Source: Acidobacteriota bacterium (lineage in GTDB: Bacteria > Acidobacteriota > Terriglobia > Bryobacterales > Bryobacteraceae). Taken from it: DNA of 49,968 nucleotides. Shown here in pieces: positions 1 through 8,528 of the stretch. Location: contig JACOSH010000583.1 of the NCBI GenBank assembly GCA_016178945.1, positions 1 through 49,968 on the forward strand, in the 5' to 3' direction. The notes under the pieces were generated by a model. The model saw only the letters and a program-made list of their open reading frames with translations, was not told the DNA's origin and searched no databases. Numbering within the stretch: position 1 is the stretch's first letter; every line of letters starts with the position of its first letter. The translations under genes and the position numbers were made by a program.

Positions 1-522
1 GACGAGGCGCTGGCCATCGAGGACCCTTTCCTACGCAAGACTCTGAGCCTGGCGGTGGACGGGACCGACCTCCAGGAGCTGCGCAAGATGATGGAGCTGG
101 AGATCGTCTTGGGCGAACACGCCGTCGAGGCCCAGGCACGCGTCTTCGAGAGCGCCGGCGGATACTCCCCCACGATTGGGATTATCGGTGCCGTGCTCGG
201 ACTGATTCAGGTGATGCAGCAACTGGCCGACATCGAGAAAGTGGGTCACGGGATCGCCACCGCCTTTGTGGCCACTATCTACGGGGTGGGATTCGCCAAT
301 ATTTTCCTGCTGCCGGCGGGCGGTAAGATCCGGGCCCGGTCGCAGGCGCGCGTCCAGCTCAAGGAACTGATGCTGGAGGGCGTGATGGGGATCGTGGAGG
401 GGCTGAATCCGAAACTGATTCGCAGCAAGCTGGAAGCCTACTCCCAGGTTCCCCCCGAGCCGGCGGAGGAGAAAAAACCGGAAGGGCTGGTGGAAGAGGA
501 GAAAAAGCAGCCCGTGACGTGA
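1..522 (+). CDS. motA: MotA/TolQ/ExbB-type proton channel protein, 5'-truncated
   Basis: The reading frame is open from base 1, so the start lies outside the window and only the last 173 residues are present. The visible part has the two C-terminal membrane helices of the MotA family: the segment GGYSPTIGIIGAVLGLIQVM, and a second, GIATAFVATIYGVGFANIF, followed by the LPAGGKI turn. The tail is charged and rich in Glu, Lys and Pro. In the MotA family these helices pack around the single helix of MotB to form the proton- or sodium-driven stator that turns the flagellum. motB follows 6 bp after the stop, which makes MotA more likely than ExbB or TolQ. The coupling ion cannot be told from this fragment. 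Confidence 0.88.
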   Translation, partial: DEALAIEDPFLRKTLSLAVDGTDLQELRKMMELEIVLGEHAVEAQARVFESAGGYSPTIGIIGAVLGLIQVMQQLADIEKVGHGIATAFVATIYGVGFANIFLLPAGGKIRARSQARVQLKELMLEGVMGIVEGLNPKLIRSKLEAYSQVPPEPAEEKKPEGLVEEEKKQPVT

Positions 523-528
523 GGAACT

Positions 529-1326
529 ATGGCGCGGAAGACCCCAACCCGTACGCATGCGAACCACGATCGGTGGCTGGTGTCCTACGCCGACTTCATC
601 ACGCTGCTGTTCGCCTTTTTCGTGGTAATGTTCGCCAGCTCGCATGCCGACCGGGGCAAGGCCGAGCAGGTGTCGGAATCGATCCGGCGGGCCCTGTCGC
701 AGGATCAGATCGCCTCGGCGATCGCCGGGATCCTGGGCGGAACCACCGGGAAGAAAGGCTCCGGGAACGCTCAGTTCAAGGGGCCGGGCGGAGTGGAGCG
801 CTCCAGCGGCAGCCGCAAGGAGGCCCAGCTCGGCGATCTGGCCCTATCGCTGGCCGTGCTCAGGACCCAACTGCGCCAGGAGATCGAGGGCGGGATGCTG
901 CAGGTCAACCTGGAGGCGCGCGGGCTGGTGATCAGCCTGCGGCAGGCCAGCTTCTTTCCGTCGGGACAGGATGCCATCGCTCCGTCCACCTACGCGGCGC
1001 TGGACAAGCTGGTCGGGACCGTCCAGCAACTGCCCAACAAGGTGCGCCTGGAGGGCCACACCGACACGGTGCCCATCCGCGGGGGACGCTTCCGGTCGAA
1101 CTGGGACCTGTCGCTGGGCCGCGGGCTGGCGATGCTGGAGCTGCTGCGCGACCGCTATCGCGTCGCCGAGGAGCGGATGTCGGTGGCCGGATACGGGGAG
1201 ACCGTGCCCATCGACTCCAACCAAACTCCGGAAGGGCGCGCGCACAACCGCCGTGTGGACATCGTGATCCTCAACGAGATGGGCGTGAAGGGAGAGCCCA
1301 AGGCCGTTTCCGGCGCTCTACAGTAA
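529..1326 (+). CDS. motB: Flagellar stator protein MotB (OmpA-like peptidoglycan anchor)
   Basis: This 265-residue protein starts at an ATG preceded by GAGGAA and directly follows motA. Residues 16-36 form one membrane helix containing the family signature WLVSYADFITLLFAFF; Asp22 matches the ion-binding aspartate of MotB. A linker leads to an OmpA-like domain (about residues 130-255) with the peptidoglycan-binding signatures EGHTDTVPI, SNWDLSLGRG and HNRRVDI. MotB anchors the stator to the cell wall and forms the ion channel with MotA. Length and motif order are normal. The stop is 8 bp from the stop of the convergent pyrophosphatase gene, and I see no hairpin terminator between them. Confidence 0.93.
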   Translation: MARKTPTRTHANHDRWLVSYADFITLLFAFFVVMFASSHADRGKAEQVSESIRRALSQDQIASAIAGILGGTTGKKGSGNAQFKGPGGVERSSGSRKEAQLGDLALSLAVLRTQLRQEIEGGMLQVNLEARGLVISLRQASFFPSGQDAIAPSTYAALDKLVGTVQQLPNKVRLEGHTDTVPIRGGRFRSNWDLSLGRGLAMLELLRDRYRVAEERMSVAGYGETVPIDSNQTPEGRAHNRRVDIVILNEMGVKGEPKAVSGALQ

Positions 1327-1334
1327 CAGGCCCT

Positions 1335-3794
1335 TCACTTCTCAATCCGCATCCCGTAGAACGACCGCCGCACAAAGTACATCGAGACCAGCAGGAAGAC
1401 CGCGGCCAGAGTGTGGGTGAGCCCCGTACCCTGCTCGTTGGCGATCGAGACGGCCAGCTCCACGGCCAGCAGTCCGAATAGCGTGGTGAACTTGATGATG
1501 GGGTTCAACGCCACCGAAGAGGTGTCCTTGAACGGATCGCCGACCGTGTCGCCCACCACCGTGGCGGCGTGCAGATCGGTGCCCTTCTGCTTCAGCTCCG
1601 TCTCCACGATCTTCTTGGCGTTGTCCCAGGCGCCGCCCGCATTGGCCATGAAGATGGCCTGGTAAAGCCCGAACAGCGCGATCGAGACCAGGTAGCCGAT
1701 GAAGTAATACGGCTCCACGAAGGCGAAAGCCAGCGTGGCGAAGAACACCGTCAGGAAGATGTTGAACATTCCCTTCTGCGCGTATTGGGTGCAGATTTCG
1801 ACTACCCTCTTGGAGTCCTTCACCGAGGCCTTGGTGGTCCCTTCGAGCTGGATGTTGGCCTTGATGAACTCCACCGCGCGGTAAGCGCCGGTGGAGACCG
1901 CCTGAGTGGACGCCCCCGTGAACCAGTAAATCACCCCGCCGCCGGTAATCAGCCCGAGCAGAAACGGCGGGTGCAGGATCGACAGGTACTGCATCAGCTC
2001 CGGCTTCAGGCCGCTGGTGAGGGTCATAATGATCGAGAAGATCATGGTGGTCGCCCCGACCACGGCGGTGCCGATCAGCACCGGCTTGGCGGTGGCTTTG
2101 AAGGTGTTGCCCGCTCCGTCGTTCTCCTCCAGGGTGTCTTTGGCCCGCTCGAAGGCCGGGTCGAAACGGAACTCGCGTTTCACTTCCTCTTTGATCCCCG
2201 GAATCTGCTCGATGAGGGAAAGCTCGTAGACCGACTGCGCGTTGTCGGTGACCGGGCCGTAGGAGTCCACCGCGATGGTGACCGGTCCCATCCCCAGGAA
2301 GCCGAACGCCACCAGGCCAAAGGCGAACACCGCCGGCGCCACCATGAGGCTCGCCAGGCCCGCTGTGCTGACCCCGTAGGCGATGGCCATCAAGGCCATC
2401 ATCGCCATACCCAGCCAGTAGGCGCTGAAGTTCCCCGCTACAAAGCCGGACAAGATGTTCAGCGACGCCCCGCCCTCGCGCGACGCCGTCACCACTTCCC
2501 GCACGTGGCCGGACTCGGTGGACGTAAAGACCTTGACCAGCTCGGGGATGATCGCGCCGGCCAGCGTGCCGCAGGTGATCACGGTGGACAACTTCCACCA
2601 CAGCGTGCCATCGCCCAGATCCGGGATCAGGACCGCGGACACGATGTAGGTCAGGGCCACCGATACGAACGAGGTCAGCCAGACCAGCGTGGTCAGCGGG
2701 GTCTCGAAGTTCATCTTCTCGGCGCGGCCGTATTTCGCCTTGGCGATGAGGGCGTTGATAAAATACGATCCGCCCGAAGCGATCACCATCGTGACCCGCA
2801 TCATGAAGATCCAGATCAGAAGCTGGACCTTGACCAGCGGATCGTTGACCGCCAGCAGGATGAAGGAAATCAGGGCCACGCCCGTCACCCCGTACGTCTC
2901 GAATCCGTCGGCGCTGGGGCCGACCGAGTCGCCGGCGTTGTCCCCGGTGCAGTCGGCGATCACGCCGGGATTGCGCGCGTCGTCTTCCTTGATCTTGAAG
3001 ACGATCTTCATCAGGTCGGCGCCGATATCGGCGATCTTGGTGAAGATGCCGCCCGCCACCCGCAGCGCCGCCGCCCCCAGCGACTCGCCGATGGCGAAGC
3101 CGATGAAGCAGGGCCCGGCGTAGTCGCCCGGAATGAACAGCAGGATCAACAGCATCAGGAACAGCTCCACGCTGATCAGGAGCATCCCGATGCTCATGCC
3201 CGCCTGGAGCGGGATTTCGTGGCAGGGGAAGGGCTTGCCGCGCAGGCTGGCGAAGGCCGTGCGGGAGTTGGCGAAGGTATTCACCCGGATCCCGAACCAG
3301 GCCACCCCGTAGCTGCCGCCGATGCCGATCAGGCTGAACAGCAGAATGACGACCACCTTGACGGCGTCCAGGTGTTGCAGGAAACCGAAGTAGATGACGA
3401 TGATGGTCCCAATGAAAGCTTCCAGGATCAGCAGGAACTTGCCCTGCGTGATCAGGTAGGTCTTGCAGGTCTCATAGATCAACTCCGAGATCTCCAGCAT
3501 CGAGGGGTGCACCGGAAGGTTGCGGAGGTGAATCGAGATCGCCAGGCCGAAGGCCAGTCCCAGCGCGCACACCAGCAGGCCGCTCATCAGCAGGGTCCGG
3601 CCGTTGATGCCGCCCAGAAACGTGGCCTGTCCCAGATCGGGCAGCACCAGGCTGGCTTCGCCCCCGTGCGATTGCTGCGCCGAGGCGTCGCCGGCGCCGC
3701 TCAGAGCCAGCACAACCAACAGAATCAGCGAAAAACAGGTCCGCGCGTCAGGGCGCAAACGCGACATGACCGTATGGAAGGAATGCCAGTGCAT
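1335..3794 (-). CDS. hppA: Membrane-bound proton-translocating pyrophosphatase, divergent type
   Basis: This 819-residue polytopic membrane protein couples pyrophosphate hydrolysis to cation pumping. The start at 3794 was chosen because GGAGGA lies 10 bp upstream; a longer frame to 3887 has no such site. The first ~35 residues look like a cleavable signal peptide ending ...GDASA-QQ. The pyrophosphate/Mg site is recognisable: DIGADLMK, EDDARNP (residues 270-276) and DCTGDNAGD. Right after it comes GPSADGFETYGVTG instead of the usual GMAADLFETY. The ion-specificity motif is GNTFKATAK with Lys566; Lys here is the hallmark of potassium-independent enzymes, although Ala569 replaces the usual Thr. 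These features point to the divergent branch reported as Na-regulated proton pumps. The branch assignment is inference. Confidence 0.93.
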   Translation of the reverse strand: MHWHSFHTVMSRLRPDARTCFSLILLVVLALSGAGDASAQQSHGGEASLVLPDLGQATFLGGINGRTLLMSGLLVCALGLAFGLAISIHLRNLPVHPSMLEISELIYETCKTYLITQGKFLLILEAFIGTIIVIYFGFLQHLDAVKVVVILLFSLIGIGGSYGVAWFGIRVNTFANSRTAFASLRGKPFPCHEIPLQAGMSIGMLLISVELFLMLLILLFIPGDYAGPCFIGFAIGESLGAAALRVAGGIFTKIADIGADLMKIVFKIKEDDARNPGVIADCTGDNAGDSVGPSADGFETYGVTGVALISFILLAVNDPLVKVQLLIWIFMMRVTMVIASGGSYFINALIAKAKYGRAEKMNFETPLTTLVWLTSFVSVALTYIVSAVLIPDLGDGTLWWKLSTVITCGTLAGAIIPELVKVFTSTESGHVREVVTASREGGASLNILSGFVAGNFSAYWLGMAMMALMAIAYGVSTAGLASLMVAPAVFAFGLVAFGFLGMGPVTIAVDSYGPVTDNAQSVYELSLIEQIPGIKEEVKREFRFDPAFERAKDTLEENDGAGNTFKATAKPVLIGTAVVGATTMIFSIIMTLTSGLKPELMQYLSILHPPFLLGLITGGGVIYWFTGASTQAVSTGAYRAVEFIKANIQLEGTTKASVKDSKRVVEICTQYAQKGMFNIFLTVFFATLAFAFVEPYYFIGYLVSIALFGLYQAIFMANAGGAWDNAKKIVETELKQKGTDLHAATVVGDTVGDPFKDTSSVALNPIIKFTTLFGLLAVELAVSIANEQGTGLTHTLAAVFLLVSMYFVRRSFYGMRIEK

Positions 3795-3858
3795 TCGATC
3801 AGTTCCTCCAATATGAGAAAAGAAGAGAAGACACACCCAGGTTTTTGGGCCGCCTCCC

Positions 3859-3887
3859 ACAATAGCAACACGAGGGCGAAGAATCAA
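3859..3887 (-). promoter_or_regulatory. Candidate sigma-70 promoter of hppA
   Basis: On the minus strand, TTGATT (3887-3882) and TATTGT (3864-3859) are separated by exactly 17 bp. Transcription would begin near 3852, giving a leader of about 57 nt that contains the GGAGGA ribosome binding site. The call rests on consensus match and spacing only. Confidence 0.45.
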
Positions 3888-3926
3888 ATCAAGTAGTTAT
3901 GGAACTCCTACTGCCGCTGCGCGGGG

Positions 3927-3932
3927 TACAAT
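3927..3932 (+). promoter_or_regulatory. -10-like TACAAT six bases before the beta-lactamase start
   Basis: TACAAT ends 6 bp before the ATG at 3939, so a transcript starting at the usual distance would begin at or next to the start codon. No ribosome binding site is visible upstream of the ATG, which is consistent with a leaderless message. No good -35 box is seen. Confidence 0.4.
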
Positions 3933-3938
3933 GCCCGC

Positions 3939-4835
3939 ATGCGAACCCTGATCCCGGGCCTGACGCTTTTGGCCGTCTCACTGGCCGCGCAGCCGGCCCC
4001 GCCGGCCGGCTTGAAACGGCTGGAGTCGAACATTGAGCGAATCACGCGTTCGGCGAATGCGCGCTGGGGCATCTACCTGAAGTGCCTGGAGACCGGCGAG
4101 GAGATCTCGCTCAACGCCGCCCAGCCCATGGACACGATGAGCGTGATCAAGATCCCGCTGATGGTGGAAGCCTTCCGCCAGATCGAGGAGGGGCGTTACG
4201 CCCTAACGGACCGCGTCTCTCTTAAAGAGAGCGATAAGCGCCCGGGCACGGGCATTATCCGGTCGCTCGACGCCGGCGCCAGCTTCACCGTCAAGGATCT
4301 CCTGACCCTCATGAACATCGTCAGCGACAACACGGCCACCGACCTGCTGTTCGACAAAGTCGGCGGCGTGGAGCCGGTCAACCGGCTCATGCAGACCTGG
4401 GGCCTGGCCTCGATCCGCGCCACCGGGCCCACCAGCGTCTGGTTCGCCGCGTTGCGCGCCGCGCCGAGCCCCCAGCAGTTCCATCAGGAAGGCAAGACCC
4501 CCTTCGGGATGTCCAGCCCGCAAGACATGGGCCGGCTGCTGGAGCGGATCGCCACGGGCCAGGCCGTCAGCCGGAAGGCCAGCGAACAGATGCTGGAGAT
4601 GATGCGGGGCCAGGTCTACAACACACGCCTGCCGAAATACGTCACCGGCTTCCGCGTGCCCCACAAGACCGGCGACTTTCTGCCTTACATCGGCAACGAT
4701 GTGGGTGTGTTGGAAAGCCCGGCGCGGCGGGTGGTGATCTGCGTTTTCACGGCCGAGCATCTGGGGGTGGGTCCCTATCTGGAGGATTCGATCGCACGCA
4801 TCGGAGAGCTGGTGGCCAACTATTTCGCCCGCTGA
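3939..4835 (+). CDS. Class A beta-lactamase-fold serine hydrolase, secreted
   Basis: This 298-residue protein has a signal peptide (residues 1-17, cleavage near SLAA-QP). It carries three serine beta-lactamase/DD-peptidase motifs in correct order: S68-V-I-K71, S129-D-N131 and K243-T-G245. The class A omega-loop glutamate motif (ExxLN, Glu166) cannot be found: the stretch between SDN and KTG reads GLASIRATGPTSVWFAALR and then MSSPQDMG. Family knowledge says this glutamate deacylates the enzyme, so it may be a poor beta-lactamase, a penicillin-binding hydrolase or an esterase. It is divergent from hppA and 76 bp before the next gene. Resistance should not be assumed from the fold. Confidence 0.82.
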   Translation: MRTLIPGLTLLAVSLAAQPAPPAGLKRLESNIERITRSANARWGIYLKCLETGEEISLNAAQPMDTMSVIKIPLMVEAFRQIEEGRYALTDRVSLKESDKRPGTGIIRSLDAGASFTVKDLLTLMNIVSDNTATDLLFDKVGGVEPVNRLMQTWGLASIRATGPTSVWFAALRAAPSPQQFHQEGKTPFGMSSPQDMGRLLERIATGQAVSRKASEQMLEMMRGQVYNTRLPKYVTGFRVPHKTGDFLPYIGNDVGVLESPARRVVICVFTAEHLGVGPYLEDSIARIGELVANYFAR

Positions 4836-4911
4836 CCCACCGCTGACCCCCCCTTGACCTTTGACCCCCTCCGGTGGCACATTGGTTGGGCGCAGTGGAG
4901 GCGCGTGGAGC

Positions 4912-6003
4912 ATGTTGAGATTTCGTTACACCTTCTGCTTACTGCTGGCGGCCAGCCTGTTGAGCGGCGCCAGTGTCTATGCGTCGAGCTTGAAGGCAGG
5001 GAAGGCCGACCTGAAGTCGGCCGGCCCGCTGGCGTTCGGCCCCGAGGGCATCCTGTTCGTCGGCGATCCGATGGGCGCCGCGATTTTTGCGCTGGACACC
5101 GGAGATCAAGGTAAACCGGCCTCCGGGCCGGTCGACATCCAGGGGATCGACGGCCGCATCGCCGCCATGCTGGGCACGGCCGCGGACCAGATTCTCCTCA
5201 ACGATGTCGTGGTGAATCCCCTCTCCCGGAAGGTCTACATCTCGGTGTCGCGGGGCCGCGGTCCGGACGCCGTTCCCATGATTCTGCGCGTCGACCGCGC
5301 GGGTAAGATTCAGGAGGTGTCGCTCGCCGAGGTCCGGCACTCCAAGGTGATGCTGCCCAACGCTCCCGATGCAGCGGCCAAGGACCGGGGCGGCCAGCCC
5401 AAGCGCCTGGAGGCCATCACCGACTTGGCCTTTGTCGACGGCAACCTGATTGTCGCCGGACTCTCCAACGAGGAGTTCGCCTCCAACCTGCGCTCGATTC
5501 CCTTCCCCTTCCGCGATGCCGACCGCGGCGCTAACATCGAGATCTACCACAGCCAGCACGGGCGCTTTGAGACCGCCTCTCCGGTCCGGACCTTCGTCCC
5601 CTACAAGATTCTGGACACGCAGCACATCCTGGCCGCCTACACCTGCACGCCGCTGGTGAAGTTTCCCGTCGCCGACCTCAAGCCGGGCAAGAAGGTGATG
5701 GGCACCACCATCGCCGAGCTGGGCAACCGGAACCGGCCGCTCGACATGATCGTTTACTCCAAGGGCGGCAAGGACTATATCCTGATGAACAACTCGAGCC
5801 GCGGCGTGATGAAGATCTCGACCGAGAAAATCGACAGCTATCCGGGCATCACGCAACAAGTCGAGAAGCAGGGCCTTCCCTACGAGACCATCGCGGGCCT
5901 CAAGGACGTGCAGCAACTGGACAAGCTGGATGATTCCAGCGCGCTACTGTTGGTGCGCTCCGAGAGCGGCTCGCTGGATCTGAAGACCATCGCACTGCCC
6001 TAG
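4912..6003 (+). CDS. Secreted protein of unknown function, possibly beta-propeller
   Basis: The protein has 363 residues. The start at 4912 gives a proper signal peptide (MLRFRYTFCLLLAASLLSG..., cleavage near VYAS) with GTGGAGG 10 bp upstream; an in-frame ATG at 4861 would put 17 unneeded residues before it. The mature part holds short repeated strand-like blocks such as FGPEGILFVGDP, NPLSRKVYISVSRG, DLAFVDGNLIVAGLSNEEF and DMIVYSKGGKDYILMNNSSRG, which read like blades of a propeller. I recognise no catalytic motif and do not assign a function. The stop overlaps the next start by one base (TAGTG), so the two are probably co-translated. Confidence 0.72.
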   Translation: MLRFRYTFCLLLAASLLSGASVYASSLKAGKADLKSAGPLAFGPEGILFVGDPMGAAIFALDTGDQGKPASGPVDIQGIDGRIAAMLGTAADQILLNDVVVNPLSRKVYISVSRGRGPDAVPMILRVDRAGKIQEVSLAEVRHSKVMLPNAPDAAAKDRGGQPKRLEAITDLAFVDGNLIVAGLSNEEFASNLRSIPFPFRDADRGANIEIYHSQHGRFETASPVRTFVPYKILDTQHILAAYTCTPLVKFPVADLKPGKKVMGTTIAELGNRNRPLDMIVYSKGGKDYILMNNSSRGVMKISTEKIDSYPGITQQVEKQGLPYETIAGLKDVQQLDKLDDSSALLLVRSESGSLDLKTIALP

Positions 6004-7034
6004 TGGTTGTCTTCCTCCTGTTCTTTTTCGCGGCGGCGTCGATCCGCTTCGACGCCGCCTCCCAGCACTTCACGGTTTCGGGTTGGGACAAGAACTCGGA
6101 GTTTGCCGTCTATGTCGAGCGAAGCCCACCCGGCTCGCCGCCTTTGCTAGGCTCGTCCGAGGTCCAAGGAGACAGCCTCGTATTCCGGCCCCGCTTCGCT
6201 CTGCAGCCGGGGCTGGGCTACCGCGCCGTGCTGAAGACCGCGGCCGGAGAGATCGTCGAGCGATTTGAGATCCCCAAGCCGGCGCCGGTTTCGACCACCT
6301 ACGTGGCGCAGGTCTATCCTTCGGCCGCCATCCTGCCGGAAAACCAGCTCAAGTTCTACGTGCACTTCTCCGCACCCATGAGCCGTGGCGAGGCCCCGCG
6401 CCGGATTCGCCTGCTGGACGAAAACGGGGTTGCGGTCGAGCTGCCCTTTCTGGAGCTGGACGAAGAACTATGGGACCCGGAGTGGAAACGGCTCACGCTT
6501 CTGTTCGACCCCGGCCGCGTGAAGCGCGGGCTGATGCCGCGGCAGGAGGTCGGCGGGGCGCTGGTGGAGGGCCGCCGCTACAGCCTGGTCATCGACGCGG
6601 CTTGGCCGGACGCGGCGGGCAATCCCTTGCGCGAGTCATTTCGCAAGGACTTCCGCGTGGGGCCGGCCGATCGCCTGCCGATTGATCCCAAGCGCTGGCG
6701 GGTTAAGGCGCCCAAGGCCGGGACCCGCGACCCGCTGGTGGCGGACTTCGGCGAGCCTCTGGACCGCGCCCTTCTCGACCGGTTGTTGTCGGTGCCCGGC
6801 GTCGCGGGCTCGATCCGCGTCGATCGGGAAGAAACGCGATGGCAATTCACGCCGCGGGATTCCTGGAAGCCGGGACGCTACGAGCTGCGGATCGGCACGG
6901 CGCTGGAAGACCTGGCCGGGAATAAGGTGGGGCGGCCTTTCGATATCGACGTCTTCGAGCGGGTCAAGCGGCGCATCACTTCGGATTCGGTTTCGCTTCC
7001 GTTTCGAGTAGCGCCAGCGTCGCCCAGGCGGTAG
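6003..7034 (+). CDS. Secreted Ig-like (SbsA/Big_5-like) domain protein
   Basis: This 343-residue protein starts at a GTG overlapping the previous stop (TAGTG). A short hydrophobic N-terminus (MVVFLLFFFAAASIRF) is likely an export signal. The body contains Ig-like repeats typical of prokaryotic Big_5/SbsA domains: VYPSAAILPENQLKFYVHFSAPM (about residues 103-125) followed by a second unit ending WQFTPRDSWKPGRYELRIG and DLAGNKVGRPFDIDVFE. Such domains mediate adhesion or act as spacers in extracellular proteins; no enzyme motif is seen. Its last 59 bp overlap the 3' end of the convergent gene at 6976. It may work with the propeller-like protein encoded just upstream. Confidence 0.72.
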   Translation: MVVFLLFFFAAASIRFDAASQHFTVSGWDKNSEFAVYVERSPPGSPPLLGSSEVQGDSLVFRPRFALQPGLGYRAVLKTAAGEIVERFEIPKPAPVSTTYVAQVYPSAAILPENQLKFYVHFSAPMSRGEAPRRIRLLDENGVAVELPFLELDEELWDPEWKRLTLLFDPGRVKRGLMPRQEVGGALVEGRRYSLVIDAAWPDAAGNPLRESFRKDFRVGPADRLPIDPKRWRVKAPKAGTRDPLVADFGEPLDRALLDRLLSVPGVAGSIRVDREETRWQFTPRDSWKPGRYELRIGTALEDLAGNKVGRPFDIDVFERVKRRITSDSVSLPFRVAPASPRR

Positions 7035-7923
7035 TCGAGACGTGCTGGGCGTAGCTCCGGCCGCCAGGCGGGCGAGTGGTCTCGGGCCAGCCGCCAGTGG
7101 GAAGCTGCGTCGCGGCCAGAAATTTCCGCCCGCCCTCGACGGCGCTGGCGGGCCCGGCCTGCGAGTGCAGCGCCAGCAGAACCACGGCGGTATCGAAGAC
7201 CTCCGCGGGCGAGTTCGGGTACGGCCCCCAGCCGCCGTCTTTGGTTTGCGCGCGCAAAAGGAGGTCGACCCGCGGGCTTCCCGCCAGTGTCGCCACCGCC
7301 GCGTCGAGCGTGCTCTTAACCGGCGCAGCCAACAGCCAGCGCCTGGCGCGCATCCTGGCCTCCTGCCCCACTCCCGCGCGCTGTAGGGTGCGGTGCACCA
7401 GCCAGGTAGCAAGCCGGGCGCCGTAAGTGGCCGGTGAGCCCACTTCGGCTCCCGCATCGACCTGCCAGGATCCGTCCGCTTCCTGATAGGGCAGCAGGGA
7501 CTCGGCCGCCTGGACCAGAATCTTGCGGTCGGCGACCAAGCCCGATTGCACTGCTTCCGCCAGCGCCGCCGCAAACTGGATGCGGGCCAGCTTCTTGTCG
7601 CTGAATCCTGGATCGCCCCGGTTGTTGTCCCACTCCAGCGGGCGCATCAGCCATTGAGTAGTCTCAGCCAGAGCGACCGCCGGGGCTCTTGCGGCGTAGA
7701 GCGCCCGGGCGCCATCGCCATTGTTGTGACAGGAGAAGCAGTGGTTCTCGCGCGGCCAGGCCTGCACCTCGCGCGACAGATACTCGACGGCCCGCGCGGC
7801 CGGTTCTTGGGCCAGACCCGCCGCGCTGAGCGAGATCAACAGGACCGCCGGCGGAAGCCTCGTCGTACCTGTTCCACGCCGTGTGTGATCTGACACGCGC
7901 CTCCTATTACTCGTCTCATTCAT
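6976..7923 (-). CDS. Secreted alpha/alpha-toroid (prenyltransferase/squalene-oxidase repeat) protein with CxxCH
   Basis: The protein has 315 residues, with a hydrophobic export segment at about 25-38 (PPAVLLISLSAAGLA). A single haem-type motif C62-FS-C65-H66 follows. The rest shows repeats of the terpenoid cyclase/prenyltransferase toroid fold: LLPYQEADGSWQVD, LRAQTKDGGWGPYPNS and AATQLPTGGWPETT. The DxDD motif of squalene-hopene cyclase is missing, so cyclase activity is unlikely. A GTG at 7896 behind AGGAGG is an alternative start; TAGAAT overlaps the ATG at 7923, which favours the later start. The single haem motif suggests electron transfer or a redox sensor, but the role is unknown. Confidence 0.7.
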   Translation of the reverse strand: MNETSNRRRVSDHTRRGTGTTRLPPAVLLISLSAAGLAQEPAARAVEYLSREVQAWPRENHCFSCHNNGDGARALYAARAPAVALAETTQWLMRPLEWDNNRGDPGFSDKKLARIQFAAALAEAVQSGLVADRKILVQAAESLLPYQEADGSWQVDAGAEVGSPATYGARLATWLVHRTLQRAGVGQEARMRARRWLLAAPVKSTLDAAVATLAGSPRVDLLLRAQTKDGGWGPYPNSPAEVFDTAVVLLALHSQAGPASAVEGGRKFLAATQLPTGGWPETTRPPGGRSYAQHVSTTAWATLALLETEAKPNPK

Positions 7924-7980
7924 TCTAAACCACTTACTGGTTGGACCCGGCTGTGCCTCTGCATACGCGAGGAAACGAAA

Positions 7981-8508
7981 ATGATGACGCAACCAAGATA
8001 CACGATGCTGGCGGCGATGATGCTGGCAGCGGAGGCATATGCCCAAGACAATACCGATGCGCCCGAGCCCAGGCGCCGGATCGTGGCCAGTATTCCGGAT
8101 CGTAAGCTCGCCCTGATTGAAGACGACCAGGTGATCAAAGTTTACGACATCGCCGTGGGCGCCCCCAAGAGCCCAAGCCCGTCGGGCGCCTTCGAGATCG
8201 CCAATCGCATCGAGCATCCCACCTGGTGGGGACCCCGCGAAACGGTGGCCCCGGGCAAAGCGAACCCGCTGGGCACGCGCTGGATGGGCCTGAGCAAGAA
8301 AGGCTACGGCATCCACGGCACCAAAAACCCGCGCTCGATCGGGCGCAACGCGTCGCACGGCTGCATCCGCATGCGCAACGCCGAGGTCGAAGAGCTGTTC
8401 GCCCGCGTGAAGGTGGGCGATGAGGTGAGGTTGATCGGCGAGCGCACCGAGGAGACGGCCGTGCTGTTTGGCAGCGCCGAGCCGGCCGCCGCCGTCGCGG
8501 CTGAGTGA
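7981..8508 (+). CDS. L,D-transpeptidase (YkuD domain), secreted
   Basis: This 175-residue protein has a signal peptide (cleavage near AYA-QD) and one YkuD domain (about residues 33-155). The catalytic signature is complete: H112-G in YGIHGTKNP, then S-H126-G-C128-I-R-M, where Cys128 is the nucleophile. The family forms 3-3 cross-links in peptidoglycan or attaches proteins to it, acting in the periplasm. The start has AGGAAA upstream. The SPFH gene follows 20 bp later in the same direction, so the two are probably co-transcribed. There is no LysM or other cell-wall-binding domain, making this a minimal member. Confidence 0.9.
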   Translation: MMTQPRYTMLAAMMLAAEAYAQDNTDAPEPRRRIVASIPDRKLALIEDDQVIKVYDIAVGAPKSPSPSGAFEIANRIEHPTWWGPRETVAPGKANPLGTRWMGLSKKGYGIHGTKNPRSIGRNASHGCIRMRNAEVEELFARVKVGDEVRLIGERTEETAVLFGSAEPAAAVAAE

Positions 8509-8528
8509 AAGTTTGAGAGGAACAACCC

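Noticed and set aside
1327-1334. Intrinsic terminator between motB and hppA
   Set aside because: Only 8 bp separate the stops, and I found no stem followed by a T-run on either side.
1569-3896. Plus-strand open frame of about 775 codons opposite hppA
   Set aside because: It is antisense to a clearly recognised pyrophosphatase, and its product is Arg/Gly/His/Gln-rich with no fold-like pattern.
7924-8358. Upstream extension of the toroid-protein frame
   Set aside because: It would run antisense through the L,D-transpeptidase catalytic region and puts the signal sequence in the middle of the protein.
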